Assembly: GCA_016169945.1 (NCBI GenBank)
Contig: JADLSH010000388.1
Span: forward strand, 2,080,001-2,144,000
Reading direction: 5' to 3'
Length of the DNA: 64,000 nt
Source of the DNA: Trachythela sp. YZ-2020
Taxonomy: Eukaryota; Cnidaria; Anthozoa; Malacalcyonacea; Clavulariidae
Position 1 is the stretch's first letter. Every line of letters starts with the position of its first letter. The position numbers and the translations under genes are program-made. Below the pieces are notes generated by a model. That model made no database searches. It worked only from the letters and a program-made list of their open reading frames with translations, and was not told where the DNA came from. Of the stretch, positions 1 to 14,580 are shown one piece after another.

Positions 1-930
1 TAAGATGTTTAATAAGGAGCAGGGGTAAGATGTTTAAGAAGGGGGGGCAGGGTAAGATGTTTAAGAAGAGCAGGGTTAGATGTTTAAGAAGGTGAGAAGT
101 TTAATAGGGGAGGAGGGAGCAGGGTAAGATGTTTAATAAGGAGGAGGGTTAGATGTTTAAGAAGGGTGAGATGTTTAGAAGGGGAGCAGGGTTAGATGTG
201 TGAGAAGGGTAAGATGGGGGAGCAGGGTTAGATGTTTAAGAAGGGGGGGCAGGGTAAGATGTTTAATAAGGGGGAGCAGGGTTAGATGTGTGAGAAGGGT
301 GAGAAGTTTAATAAGGGGGAGCAGGGTAAGATGTTTAATAAGGGGAAGCAGGGTAAGATGTTTAAGAAGGTGGAGCAGGGTTAGATGTGTGAGAAGGGTA
401 AGAAGGGGGGGCAGGGTAAGATGTTTAAGAAGGGGGAGCAGGGTTAGATGTTTAAGAAGGGTGAGCAGGGTAAGATGTTTAATAAGGGGGAGCAGGGTAA
501 GATGTGTGAGAAGGGTAAGATGTTTAACAGGGGGGAGCAGGGTTAGATGTGAGAAGTTTAATAAGGGGGAGCAGGGTTAGATGTTTAAGAAGGGCGAGCA
601 GGGTTAGATGTTTAAGAAGGGGGAGCAGGGTTAGATGTGTGAGAAGGGTAAGATGTTTAATAAGGGGGAGCAGGGTTAGATGTTTAACAGGGGGGAGCAG
701 GGTAAGATGTTTAAGAAGGGGGAGCAGGGTAAGATGTTTAACAAGGGGGAGCAGGGTTAGATGTTTAACAGGGGTGAGGAGGGTTAGATGTTTAAGAAGG
801 GGGAGCAGGGTTAGATGTTTAACAAGGGGGAGCAGGGTTAGATGTTTAACAAGGGGGAGCAGGGTTAGATGTTTAAGAAGGGGGGAGTAGGGTTAGATGT
901 TTAAGGAAGGGGAGTAGGTTGAGGAGAGAA
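1..930. repeat. G-rich minisatellite, unit about 27 bp
   Basis: Degenerate tandem repeats whose core reads like GGGAGCAGGGTTAGATGTTT followed by AAGAAGG. Units vary in length and some are shortened to forms such as GTGTGAGAAGGG. Open frames through it give arginine/valine-rich repetitive peptides with no domain and are artefacts of the repeat. The array is cut by the left window edge. Confidence 0.9.
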
Positions 931-989
931 GTGGGCTCCGAGAAAAATTTTTTAGCACCTCATTAAATATTCATATATGCTAATTAGCC

Positions 990-2907
<1,918 letters not shown>

Positions 2908-3009
2908 ACGTTCATGGGAGAGACCAGTTACTTTTTGGGTTTTTTTCTGAGTTCAGTTTTTCGTCCGAAGCTTAAGGTTTTTGGCTTTGGATGTACTAAA
3001 AACTCGTTT

Positions 3010-3250
3010 TACAGAGGGTATAACATGAAAAGACAAAATAACAAGGGTAATCCAACTTTGACTGTTTGCTGTGCGTTAGATGCTGGGTTGAATGGTTTTA
3101 CATAGAAAGATAGGACAGCTCTTTATCTTTGGAAGAAAATTTAACGAATTGAGCTCAACTTTCATTCTATGTAAAAATTATATCATTAAACCCGTACTTG
3201 AAGCACAGCTATCAGTCAAAGTTGGATTAGCTTTTTTTATACACCCTGTA
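3010..3250. mobile_element. Short TIR element (MITE), about 240 bp
   Basis: Imperfect terminal inverted repeats: the left arm reads TACAGAGGGTATAA...TAATCCAACTTTGACTG, and the right arm carries the complement next to CACCCTGTA. The same TIR style, CAGGGT... plus GTAATCCAAC, bounds the larger element at 4774-5865. A small open frame covering the left arm is not credible. Confidence 0.65.
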
Positions 3251-3410
3251 TAACAAATCATGAATTTTTAAATAAAACTTCTAATTTCAAACAATTGTCG
3301 TGTTCAGATAATTAATTAGAAATAATGAAAAATATCGACGAATTTTGCTCAAAAATAAATGCGACGCCATATCAGTCGACGTTTTGGAATTATGTTCTTA
3401 ATTCAAACCA

Positions 3411-3672
3411 TAGTCCCTATAATACAGTGTCTGGAAACGCGGCAAACTTGAAAGTTTATAGCCATGTCCGTGGGTTGATGTTGAGGGTGTACTGAGAGTG
3501 CACGTTTTCTTTGTTTTACAAATGTTAATATTCAGCTGCAGGGATTTTATTGGCTGCTTCCTTCATTATGCTGAAAGAACAATGTGTTTACTGAGCGTGA
3601 AGGTGCACAAACAGGAACAAAAACATAGAACAAAAGCTTTAGATGCGTTTCCATACACTGTTATAGGGACTA
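3411..3672. mobile_element. MITE with inverted ends, about 260 bp
   Basis: The left end TAGTCCCTATAATACAGTGT is mirrored by ACACTGTTATAGGGACTA at the right end, and the similarity runs inward through GGAAACGC/GCGTTTCC. No coding content. A TA target site is possible but cannot be separated from the TIR. Confidence 0.7.
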
Positions 3673-4090
3673 TGTGGATTTAACTAAGCATGCGACCTTA
3701 CTTTCTGGTAGTTCAAAGCAAGACTTGTTTCAAGTCTCGGGCACACATACTGATGTGCGTTTTTTAAATACAAATGCATTGTACTGCTGCAATGCTAAAT
3801 ATATACTTTATCTGCAGAGTGTTTCATGGTGGTCAGGTTTTGGGACAAACGTGCCTGAATTCAAATGGAGGACACAACTTTATGGCTGTTTGTCCGTCAA
3901 CAAAGCAACACATGAAAACACCCTATTTAGTTTTCCTGGCGGTCTCAATCGCGACCTAAAGAAACGGAACTGTCTCCACGGTGGAGCAAGAACAACATTT
4001 CTTATTAAGCCCCTTATCCAGGAATGATTATTCCTGGATTTTTGCAATTTCTAGCAACTTCGATTTTTTTACTGTAATGCATATGAACGC

Positions 4091-4170
4091 CAGAGTTCAA
4101 TATAACGGTCGTCCACCGACCAATTTTTATCTTGCTCGGACTGGGCGCAGTTGAATTATATTGAACTCTG
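4091..4170. repeat. Short palindromic element, about 80 bp
   Basis: CAGAGTTCAATATAA at the left is matched by its complement TTATATTGAACTCTG at the right, around a GC-richer centre. Probably a minimal foldback element. Confidence 0.6.
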
Positions 4171-4421
4171 GTAAACGCCGCCCTAATTACTAGCTACCTG
4201 ACCTTCCTAACTAAAAACCTGAAAAGCAATTCCCTGAATGTCGAATGTTCCATAGATGTCCACAAGCCGCCATGACAGAGAGGGGACCTAATCTCTGGTA
4301 GCGAACTGTTTTCATTGACCCGGGGTAGAAAACTAACGTTCGAAACCAGCGATATACATGCACTGCGGGCGATGAAGATAGACTCGTCCGCATTTTATCA
4401 TCTTTACAAAAGCCTAGATTA

Positions 4422-4610
4422 TTTCTCTTTACAACCATTTTTTTATTACGGTCTTAAGTTGTTTATCTTCTGTGTGAGGAAACCGGAGTACCCGGCGAAA
4501 CCTCCTTTTCATTATTTATCTTTACAACAATTGTTTTATTACGGTCTTAAGCTGTTTATCTTCTGTGTGAGGAAACCGGAGTACCCGGAGAAACCTCCTT
4601 TGAATCTTCT
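4422..4610. repeat. Two tandem copies of a SINE-core-like segment
   Basis: A segment of about 93 bp beginning TTTACAAC and ending GGAAACCGGAGTACCCGG is present twice in tandem. The GAGGAAACCGGAGT...GAGAAA core also occurs inside the tRNA-derived SINEs at 20.8 and 44.5 kb, so this is likely a duplicated SINE body fragment lacking its tRNA head. Confidence 0.6.
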
Positions 4611-4773
4611 CAAAAGATATTTGCCAAAAAATCCACCATGATTTCCACCAATCTTCTTAGGGGTACCATTTGCACCCTCTAAGCTATGGGTACCATTTGC
4701 ACCCTTACTTTATCCTTCACAGGAAAAACTATGCCAGGTTTTCAAATTTAAAATTTTGCTTACATGACCATTA

Positions 4774-5865
4774 TACAGGGTCTCTAAGGTAATCCAACTT
4801 CAGCACGCTATTGTGCGTAAATGATAAACGAGCGTAATTATTTTATATTAACAAAGATCAGGCTTTAACTGTTGAATGACACGTTCTTCATCCAATATGA
4901 AGGAAAATGAGCAAATCTGAGTCTGATAAAATTGTTTGTCTAAATCGCATATGTTCAGCTCTGAGTTTAATTAAAGCAGTGCATAACAAAAATAACAATT
5001 ATGCATCATGTATTTTGTCATTTTAACAATGAGTTTAGAGCTGGTTTGCAAGATGTTGGGCGTGAACTTTCGCAACTTCTCGCTAACAAGTATGAATTCG
5101 TTTAGTACGTAAGGAAAAGCATTGAACTACCGAAATAATGTGTGATTTCAATTGTAAACAATTGTTTGACAGGCTCGATTCGCTTTTCGGACTTCAATTT
5201 CCTGATAAAGTTAGACAGAAAAGTGTTGCTTTGTACGGTAGTTATAAATGATTTTTGTTGCGTTGATTTGGAATTACAAACCGTGTAAATCAAAGAAAAC
5301 TACATTTAATGTAGCAGGTAGCCGGCTTTTGTTTTCGTTTTGTTGGTTTTCCAGTGTATTATTTTTAAGCCATTAGTCATTAGTGCCACTCTAATGCTCA
5401 GGAAACAATGAAATACGGAAAACAGGCTTTACAAACAATGTTGTACTGTTCGTTTATTGTAATATAATATTTCATGCATTGTGTATTGCTATTGCTGTAA
5501 TTATCAAATACGCGAGCTGAATTGTTTACAATTGAAATCACACATTATTTCGGGAGTTCTTTCATTATTTAACCATTTTTCAACAATTTCCAGTCTAACT
5601 TTAGCAGACAACCAACTTCGAACATTGTTGGCAACGAACTTTCGTACCGCGCATTGAAAAGTAATCTGAAATCGACAGTAATTTTCAATTGTCTTAGACC
5701 CAATTCGTATTTGCTCATTTTCCCTCCATATTGGATGAAAAACGTGTCATCCAGCAGCTAAAAGCCTGATCTTTATGATTATGAACAAATTACGTTCGCG
5801 CACCGAGTAATCAACGCACAATGGCATGCTACAGTTGGATTACCTTTTTTTCGAGACACCCTGTA
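4774..5865. mobile_element. 1.1-kb foldback TIR element, TA target site
   Basis: The ends TACAGGGTCTCTAAGG and CGAGACACCCTGTA are inverted repeats flanked by TA on both sides. Further inverted pairs follow inward: the ATGAGCAAAT/ATTTGCTCAT regions near 4905 and 5710, and GAAATAATGTGTGATTTC near 5133 mirrored near 5540. The element is therefore largely one long hairpin. TA duplication and CAGGGT ends suggest a Tc1/mariner-type non-autonomous element (family inferred). No transposase frame is present. Confidence 0.7.
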
Positions 5866-6371
5866 TATATATATATATATTTATGCATGCAAAACATTAA
5901 TCCAACCAAAAATTGGAGTCTGGCAAAGCTTTACTTGTCCTGCCTATTCTACATTCTAGCATTCACGCCATGCACAGACACCTAAGCAGTACATTAACAA
6001 TAACGAGGTGAGAAGCATCTGAATAGAAACTCAACCTGTTGTGCAAATGTACTGAACCGCCAGACCGCCAGGAAAATATCTTTAACCCAGAGACTTACTA
6101 ACACATGCTACCTACCGCCTGTTAGCAGGCGCTAACTACTGCCTTGCTAGCAGGCTAAGCCTGCTAGCAAGCTAACAATCTAACCTTGAGGCAGACATCT
6201 CTTTAACCTTGACTTTCAATGTCCACTTTCTCCATCAATGTTTGTAGTAATCCACAAAGGTTTGTACTAATCCTTTTCATCCATCATAATCCAATAATAT
6301 TGATTCGGTCGTATGCTTCGGTTCTCGTCTTCTAACATGACAAAACCATCTCCATGATCTTGCTTCCTTCG
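5866..6371. other. Gene-free stretch
   Basis: A short (TA)n run near 5868-5880, then AT-rich sequence with a small GCTAGCAGGC inverted motif near 6120-6170. I see no exon, RNA gene or clear element. Confidence 0.5.
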
Positions 6372-6950
6372 TAAGTCAAACTCGACAAAGTCTTGATCAA
6401 GTCGGCGATTTATTTCAACAAATTTCGTCAAACATTTCATCTAAAATTGCATGTAAAACAAATATTGAGTTATACAAATCAAAACTAAGGTGTTTCTAAA
6501 CACTATTAGTACAAAATAGGACATGGATTGAAAAGGATTGAACCGATATATAGTCGAGCGGCTCGTTTACCAACCGGACAAGAAGCTTCCAAGCCGACCA
6601 CGTTTTTGTACAATTGTACAAAACTCGTATCAAACATGAGCAACAAGAACAAATGACAAACGTTTAAAAGAACAATATGTTTGAATGCTCACCTGTTCTT
6701 TGATGTACGATAACCAAGTTCAGCTGTTCAGGTTTAGGCGAGGTTAAATTTCTGATATTCTGAACTTCTACGTTCTTCCCACGATGTTCGTCTCAAAATG
6801 CTTGCTTTCGCCCCAGGCACCGAGTCACCGACCAAGGTTGAACACTTGAATATTCCATTTCCCCCAAGCTCTGCATTGATTGGCTGGCCTTTATAAGAAC
6901 TTCGTCATCATTGGCTCCTGACAATGCATAATTCATAGAACAGAAATTAG
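6372..6950. repeat. Direct duplication, left copy
   Basis: Starts AAGTCAAACTCGACAAAG and runs to a segment ending CATAGAACAGAAATTAG. The right copy is at 7213-7770 in the same orientation with scattered substitutions and small indels. No convincing coding potential in either copy. Confidence 0.75.
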
Positions 6951-7212
6951 GGGCGGACAGCGATAACCGGAAGTGAATATGATTGGTTGTTGCTACGGAA
7001 TGGAATGTAGCAATTAACCAGGTAATTTATATACATGCAAAATGGCTGCCGTTTAGGAGAGTAATTTTAGCAAATATTACATGCAAAATATAGAGAAAGG
7101 TACTGTTAGGTTTTCAATACTTTAATAAATGTACCAAAAGGTAAAATAGAACATGAAAACTTGTAATAACCGGCAATAAACAAGAAAATAATTCTAAGGC
7201 GGCCATACTTAC

Positions 7213-7770
7213 CAAGTCAAATTCGACAAAGTCTTGATCGAATCGGCGATTTATTTCAACAAATTTCATCTAAAATTGCATGTAAAACAAATATTGAGTT
7301 ATACAAATCAAAACTAAGGTGTTTCTAAACACTATTAGTACAAAATATGGCGTGGATTGAAAGGGATTGAAGCGAAATATAGTCGAGCGGCTCGTTTACC
7401 AAGCGGAGAAGAAGCTTCGAAAGCGACCACGTTTTTGTACAATTGTACAAAACTCGTATCAAACATTAGCAATAAATCAACAACAAACGTTTAAAAGAAC
7501 AATATGTTTGAATGCTCACCCGTCTTTGATGTACGATAACCAAGTTCAGGTTTAGTTTTGTAACATTTCGAACTTGTACGTTCTTCTCGCCATATTTCGT
7601 CTCAAAATGTCTGCCTTTCGCCCCAGTCACCGACCCAGGTTCAAACTTGAAACTATTCATTTGCATTTCTCTATTGGTCACACTTTCACGAGCTCGTCAT
7701 TGATTGGCTGGCTTTGATAAGAACTTCGTCATCATTGGCTACTGACAATGCATAATTTATAGGACAGAAA
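7213..7770. repeat. Direct duplication, right copy
   Basis: Diverged partner of 6372-6950. It keeps AATTGCATGTAAAACAAATA, a TAAACACTATTAGTAC motif and the same end. The roughly 260-bp spacer between the copies carries no recognisable element. Confidence 0.75.
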
Positions 7771-10700
7771 TTAGAATTGCTAAACCTAACTTGTATTTAA
7801 TAAATTCGCGCAATATTAGAATTAGCGCGAACCTTACGATTAACGCGTTAAGGCCCAAACAGACTTTTCGATTTTCACTGACATATAACTTTGATCCTGT
7901 TTTATGTTTTTCAAATATTCAAAAGCGCTATAACAGTTTGAGTTATTTCGTCTGCATATCTTTTAAAATTTCCTTCCATGGACGGTTATATTTACTTTTA
8001 AAAACTGAAAAATCGCGTCGCGTTGACACACCGAACGCAACGACCCACTTTCTTTCAATTTTCAGAAGCTAATTTCATCTTTTAAAATTGAAAATCGCGT
8101 CGTTCGCACACCGAACCCGAACGCAACGCGGCTTTTCATTTTCAATTTTCAGAAGCTAATAGATTTGATCCTGACATAACATTTTTCAAAATTACTTAAC
8201 GATAATACATTTTGACTCGTCTGGTGTGCATAGCTTTGAAAACTTCCTTTCAGGGACAGAATGCCGAATCGCGTTTACACACCAATGACCACCGACAATG
8301 GACATCGCCGATTCTTGCGACATATCAGAACTAGGCTTAAAGCCAGTTACAGACGAGCAAATTTACTATGACAAGTTTTCATATGACAAGTTTTTCTCTT
8401 TTGTATATGACAAGTTTTTCTCTTTTGTATATGCAAAGTTTTCCTATGACAAGTACACTTGTTCAAAAGCTATTACCAAAACCGCAGATGCTTCCTCTCA
8501 CTCGAAAAAACAACTGCAATAACATGCTACAATCAGTGACATTGAAATCTGGGACACTTGTATAGAAAGGGTATTTTTGTACACAATTGTGCAAAATTCA
8601 CTGGTAAACCCCCTCCCCCCGTTTCAATGTTGGTTTATCTGCTGGAAAAAGCATCGACAGCCTAATACGAGACAATAGCATGTAACATAGAAAATGCATG
8701 TTAGACTACCAACATTGAAAAGGGGGGAATTTTGCCTTTTCAGGCTAATCGCTCCAATAATTATGTCACTGATTGTAGCTTTTGAACAAGTCTACTTGCA
8801 AGGTACAAATTTTGCTCGTCTGTATAGCCTGCGTAGCTCGTGTCACAGTGTCCCGTGGTCCCCCCTTTGCCTCTGACCAAAAATTATAAAACGTGTTTAA
8901 TCGCTTGGAAATCATTGACCACTTGCAATCAGGGCAAGTAGGACATGAAAAATGGTTGCCCTCAATAAAATTCCCTTACCATTAGGTCTTGAAGAAAATG
9001 ATTGCAGTACGCATATGTTGATGGATAACTACAATTTGCATTGTAGTATACCAATTTACACCAATCATCACTCTCTTATTTCCTTAAGAATGTAAGTCGT
9101 ACGAGTCGTGTTCATTTCTTTCATATTTTCCTCATTTAATACTGTACTTGGGGATAACTTGGAGATGGCCAGCTTGTTCTGCCAAAGCTGAAACGGAAAT
9201 GGCTGCGTGCTGCCTATTTTTTTCGCTTGCTCCGGGCAAGCGTTAAGTTACACCACTGGTCTTGATGAAGAGAATTGGTAGCCCATTGTCAAAACGTTTG
9301 GAGTTTTGGTGTTGGCAAAATATCAAAACCAAACCACCCTGCAGCCTCATTTCAATCCTCTGTCCTTCCCCCTCTCACAAAATTCTAAAACATGTTTAAT
9401 CACTTGAATCAAATCATGGATTATTCTTATATGCAATAGATGCTTCCCTTCACAACTTTTGAAATTTGAATGGTCAGAAGATAATTCAATCTGGCTTTGG
9501 GTGGTCATTGCTCTTTAGAAACAAAACTCAAATTATACATTTATGCCAAGTCACGCAAAGATCACGTGTCGGCTAGTGCAGTATTTTGCACCTGCCCCTT
9601 CTGCTTGGTTTTTAACATATTTTTCAAAAATTCAACTTCTGCGTCAAAATACTCCAAACATTTGAAAATGAAAAACCTTTTCTTTCATCCCAAAAATTAT
9701 TCCCAATTGATAAGAATATGATTTTAAAAAGTTTAAAATAGAAGCAACCATATGCCCTTCAGCCCCCTATGGGTTTCAACTTATATTTCATATCACAATC
9801 TCGCCCCAAACGACTCCCAAACTTAGGGAGATGGCCAAAACCATCATCGTTTCTTTCGTCAAAACAATGATTTCCAAATTTTAATGATGGCAATATGTTT
9901 CAAAAATGAGACATACCTGTATGTTGTAATCAAAGGGTTTACACGAAATGATGGTGGTTGTTGGCCAATGGTTTATGTGAGATATCAGCTGGTCAGAGAG
10001 TACCCAAGATGACAACCTTTCAGGAATCTAGTCAAGGTAAACGATCCTAAGAAAATATACAAGAAGAATGATAATATTGCTATGAGAATATTGCCTGCTG
10101 GTCAGTCTGTGCATTAGCTGGCTGGCCAGCTTGTCGTTCAATATTGGTCTGTTGTCAATCGGTTAGTCAGTCGATTGGTCGGTCCATCGGTGTCGTTTGG
10201 TTGGTCGGTCGGTCGATCAGCCACTTTGTTAGTCAACATGTCTTGGTCAGTCAGTGGGTTGGCCGGCCAGCTGGTCGGCCTGTTGTCAATCAGTTGGTGA
10301 TCTGGACGCATTGCCAGCTAATTGGTTAACAAGAAACACTGACAGATAGCTTTGTTAACCCATTAACTGGCAGTACCCTACCACTGACCTATTAGCCCCT
10401 GCCCTTACACCATTGATGAAATTATCTTAAGCGCTATAATTTTTCAAGCAGTTAAAAAAATATACATACATTATTTTTCGTTAGATATCCCAAGCGAATT
10501 GCATTCAAATACGATGCAACCTTACTGTCCTCCATATGCTTGCCAGCTTTTTGGAGAGCTGAAATAAGTTAATACAGCGAAGAGTCAAACATATGGAATA
10601 TTCAAATGTATACAGCATTGTTTCACACACAAGCCACCCTAAAGCGGGGGGGGGGGGGGACGTTCGCACAATCCTGTTTCCCTGGATCATATGGATCTGT

Positions 10701-11313
10701 GGAACGTGATATCTGCAGACACAGGGTCTTCGCTCGGAACATCAAAATTCTTGTTGATCTTTTCAGGTAGATTTATCCTAAAGGCCTGAAGCTCATTGTA
10801 TAGACGCTACCCTGGCACCACACTTTCACAATGCTATCTGCAATAATGGATACAAATAAATCATGCGTCATAATGCAATTAATAATATACATAAAAATAT
10901 TACTCGACTGTGATTGGTTGATTTAAGTGCAATTAATCCCAAACAGCAATGCAAAAATCTGTAACAACAGTGCAAAAATCTGTAATCACTACAAACCAAT
11001 CAAATTTGAGCTTGGTCTGTGCAAATTGCTCAAAACAAAACAACATGGCACCCGCTCGCCTAAACTTAATTTGAATTTTCAGGACAAAAATGACGACTTA
11101 AAAGTTATTTAAAAGGTGGAAAATTTTGTTTACATGAAATTTATAAGAACTCCACATGGTTCAGTTCACTTTCAAATGCTTGGCAATTCATACAGATAAT
11201 AATAAATGGAGCGAAAACTTTATATCAGTGGACGGTTCGCCGAAGGCCCGAACCTAGTAAGTTGAAAGTATAATTGTCTGGAACATTTTTATGCGTTAAT
11301 AATTATTAATAAG
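7771..11313. other. Gene-free stretch with short low-complexity repeats
   Basis: About 3.5 kb without a supportable gene. It contains a small local duplication near 8000-8160 (ATTTTCAGAAGCTAAT twice), a TATGACAAGTTTT repeat cluster at 8366-8455, a GGTC/GGTT-rich degenerate repeat at 10140-10320 and a run of 14 or so G at 10643-10660. Open frames here are short and either repetitive or unremarkable. Confidence 0.5.
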
Positions 11314-11451
11314 TAATAGCATGGTTTCTCGTGAAATTTGGATATAATATGCACTTGTGAGTTTTTCAAATACCTCAAATAGCAAATTTGAGGTCTTTGA
11401 AAAACCCACTGGTCATGTTATATCCAAATTGCACTCGAAACCATGCTATTA
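11314..11451. mobile_element. Palindromic MITE, about 138 bp
   Basis: The left end AATAGCATGGTTTCTCGTG mirrors CACTCGAAACCATGCTATT at the right. The centre also pairs (CCTCAAAT...ATTTGAGG). No coding content. Confidence 0.7.
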
Positions 11452-11764
11452 CCTATACTAAAATGATAGAGTAAGATATAATAACAAGAAACGTTGCCAG
11501 ATGTAGGACGCATTGCAAGGAATGCATCTGTCAATTCCAGCTGCGACCATCCCCCCTGAGTCAACCCGCGGGCATTGGTAAATTTTAAATTTTTTTGTGC
11601 AAATGCCCAGAGGTTGGACAAAAAACGAACAATGCTGGGCCCTGGGGAAAAAGAGTAAAACAAATTTCTCACCCCCGGGATGACAAATCAGTCAAGATTT
11701 CATGCTGGAAACATCAAATATGCTTCAACACTGTACTAAATCACATGCGTGTTACCAATTATTA

Positions 11765-11905
11765 CCTGGTATGACATGGTATGGTAATTGGTATGATATG
11801 ATATGGTGCAAGGTATGGCATGTTGTGGTAGATAATGGTATAGTATGGTACGGTATGATATGGCAGTATGGCATAATATGGCATGCTGTGGTAATGTATG
11901 GTTTG
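11765..11905. repeat. Degenerate (ATGGT/ATGGTATG)n microsatellite
   Basis: Imperfect repetition of TATGGTA/TGATATGG over about 140 bp. Overlapping frames on both strands give Tyr/His-rich or Trp/Tyr-rich peptides that simply reflect the repeat. Confidence 0.75.
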
Positions 11906-12683
11906 GTCTTGGACGCCACCCAAGCCATGCTTGAACATGACCAGTACCCACTTAGCACCCCCCCCCCCCAACGAGATCAAGCTGGATCTATCCCTGTTAT
12001 CATAGCATATATACAAACTCACAAACTTCTCTAACGAACCCACATACGTGTACCCCTCCTAGCTTCCACCTTCATACCTGTTTTTCAGCAAGTTCTTTAG
12101 TAAGATTTTCAGTTTGTATCTTTGTTTCATCCAAGATATCCCTCAATTCATCTCTCTCACCCTCAATATCCATCACTTTCTCTCTGAGTACTTCACATTC
12201 CTGGTCCAGTTCATCAATATGTTGAAGTAATGCCTCATGTTTACTTTGAAGGACCTTGGAGATAAACAAACATTCTAATTGTTTATTGAATCAGATCATT
12301 GTAGGATAAAATTATATTGGGTGTTTCACCTCTGCGACTGGCATTTGATTCCTACAATATGCAGTTGTCTGATTGTAATTTCACTTCATTCACATGTGAG
12401 AAGAGTGCTTCCAGTTTGACTCTACCAAACACCAGGAAGGACTTAACTAGGACGGACAGTTTAGAATTGAAAGCTCAAACACAAAAGAGACTCACTTGAT
12501 CATGTTGGGAAAGTAATTGTGTTCTGTTCTTAGCTGCTATCTTGCCAAGTTCCAATGTGGTTTTCTCCAGTTTACTCTGCATGTCGTTCAAGATCTGTTT
12601 TGTCTTTGTCAAGTCTTCATTCATCTTTTGTAATTTTGATGTCTCGGTTCATTCTTTTTCATAATCTGCCATCAACAGCTTAC

Positions 12684-12865
12684 ACTGGAACTCTAGAGTG
12701 GGGCAAGAAAATTGTGGTGGTTCAAATCCTGCTCAGGACAACAAACTTAGTTACCAAACATATTTTCAATCACTACTGACTCTGGTGAATTAAATTCACG
12801 ACCCAATGCAAGGACACTCCACTCTAGTGTCCAGTGCTCTCACAACTGAAGAATTCCTTAGATTG
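12684..12865. mobile_element. Foldback pair of tRNA-like segments
   Basis: The plus-strand stretch from ACACTGGAACTCTAGAGTGG has a B-box-like GGTTCAAATCC near 12718. The right end carries the complement of a similar stretch (GCACTGGACACTAGAGTGG on the minus strand). Probably two inverted SINE heads sitting in the coiled-coil pseudogene. The A box is not convincing. Confidence 0.4.
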
Positions 12866-14340
12866 CGCAAATAAATTCGCAAAATTTCCCAAGATATGCG
12901 TAAAATTCCTTAGATGAAGTATTTCATTAATATTACGTCATTTGCGTGGAAAATTTTTTTTGAACATTTTAAATTAATTAAGTCGTGGGTACATAAATAT
13001 TGTATATACATGTGCATGAATCGACTGAATATGAGAATGTCTGTCACATGTAATCAAAATTATCATATTCAAACCCAGAATCAACACAAGGTAAACAAAA
13101 TGTGCACAAAAACAGTCGAAAGATCAGTTCCATTCACTTCGACCACTATTTCAAAAAATTCCCCAAACATTTCCCCAAAAAATGTGATTCCCCAGATCTC
13201 TCCCCAAAATTCCGCAAATTTCCCCGTTTTGGGGAAACTTCCCCAAAAGTGAGAGCGCTGCTAGTGTCATCCTCAGGGTTTGATCTGAGTAGCAAGCAAA
13301 AGTAATGTCTGATATTGAACCTGGTTCTAGTGAAATTGATATCTTACCAAGTTTAGATTTGCTTGCTACAGATTCCTTAAGTTTCAAGCTCACTTCTTTC
13401 AATGCGAATTTCCAAGAATTCCTTCCCTTTCTTCAATTCCCATATCTGACCTCACTTGTCTTCGCCTCCAAGCTCTTCATCTCTTGAGTAACAACTGATC
13501 ATTTCTCTGACAACTCGTTAGACTTTTTTGTGCTTCTGAACGTTCTGGCTCCACACTTTCCTCGTGACTTTTTACTCGTTCGTCAAGAGCTTTCTGTCTC
13601 TCGCAAGATCTATTCAACTTCTCTTGAAGAAGGTTAATCTATGGTTATCCAGATGGTCGTTAATTCTAGACAGATCTCAGTTCTGCTTGGCAGCCCATCG
13701 GGAAACATCAGTGGCCCATCGGGAAATGTCGGCAGCAGCTAGTAAAGGACTGTTTGAGTAATGGTTTATTTGTCCAACTGCTATAAGATTTGCTTGCGTC
13801 TGACTGCAAGCCTCACAAGGCATGAAAGCAGTGTCATAGGTTTGTGTCGGTACATCTTTACATGTCTTAGTCAAAGGTACTTCTTCTACAGCCAAAGTAA
13901 CATTGTCCGCTTAAGACTGACTTTCAAGGTCGAGGTCCACCGTATGAGATAAGATTAATTTGCCGACATTTTGGTTTTCGAATGTTTTTCTATTTCACCC
14001 TTAACCTCACTGGTTTGAGAGGATGTCTTCTTCACAAGGTCTTGAAGCTTGTTGATTTCTTGTTTCATCTCTGCAACAGTGTTTTCTAAGCAGCTTTTTA
14101 TCTTTATTGCCAAACTGCAAGAAGACATAAAAAATTGTGTAAATCTAACTCAATGCATCCTGCTTTGCCTAGCTTGATATTTTACTCTGTTCAACTTAGG
14201 GAGAGGTCAAATATACATTTCTTCCAAAATACATCAATTAATCAATATGACGTCTGGGGGGAGGGGGTTTATAGGTTCTCAAAACATATGCTTGAAAATA
14301 CCGAATGAAATGCGGAGTTGTATAAAGCAAAAGTGTCCTG

Positions 14341-14580
14341 GGGTCGGTTGTATCAACGCCGGATAGCACTATCCACCGGATAGCGAATCTTCCAACCTTC
14401 CCAAAATTGTCCGTTGATTTGTATAATCTAGATTAAACCTTAGCATTTATAAGTTCAAGTTTCTTTTTATTAATTGTGGGGTCTACATTCGTAGTTTTAT
14501 AGCTTTTGGAGCATTTTTACAACAGTCGAAAATTTCGCTATCCGGTGGATAGTGCTATCCGGCCTTGATACAACCGCCCC
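14341..14580. mobile_element. MITE, about 240 bp
   Basis: Long terminal inverted repeats: the left end contains GGTTGTATCAACGCCGGATA and CACTATCCACCGGATAGCGA, and both are mirrored at the right before CAACCGCCCC. No coding content. Confidence 0.8.

Noticed and set aside
200..890. Arg/Val-rich repetitive open frames with GSRVRCL repeats
   Set aside because: Produced by the 27-bp minisatellite; frame and sequence simply follow the repeat, with no domain.
1..930. Possible telomere because of repeated AGGGTTAG
   Set aside because: The unit is about 27 bp and irregular; TTAGGG is never tandem, so it is a minisatellite.
10140..10330. SVSQSIGRSIG-type open frame
   Set aside because: Arises from a degenerate GGTC/GGTT repeat.
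11736..12043. Three overlapping His/Tyr-rich minus-strand frames
   Set aside because: All come from the ATGGT microsatellite read in different frames.
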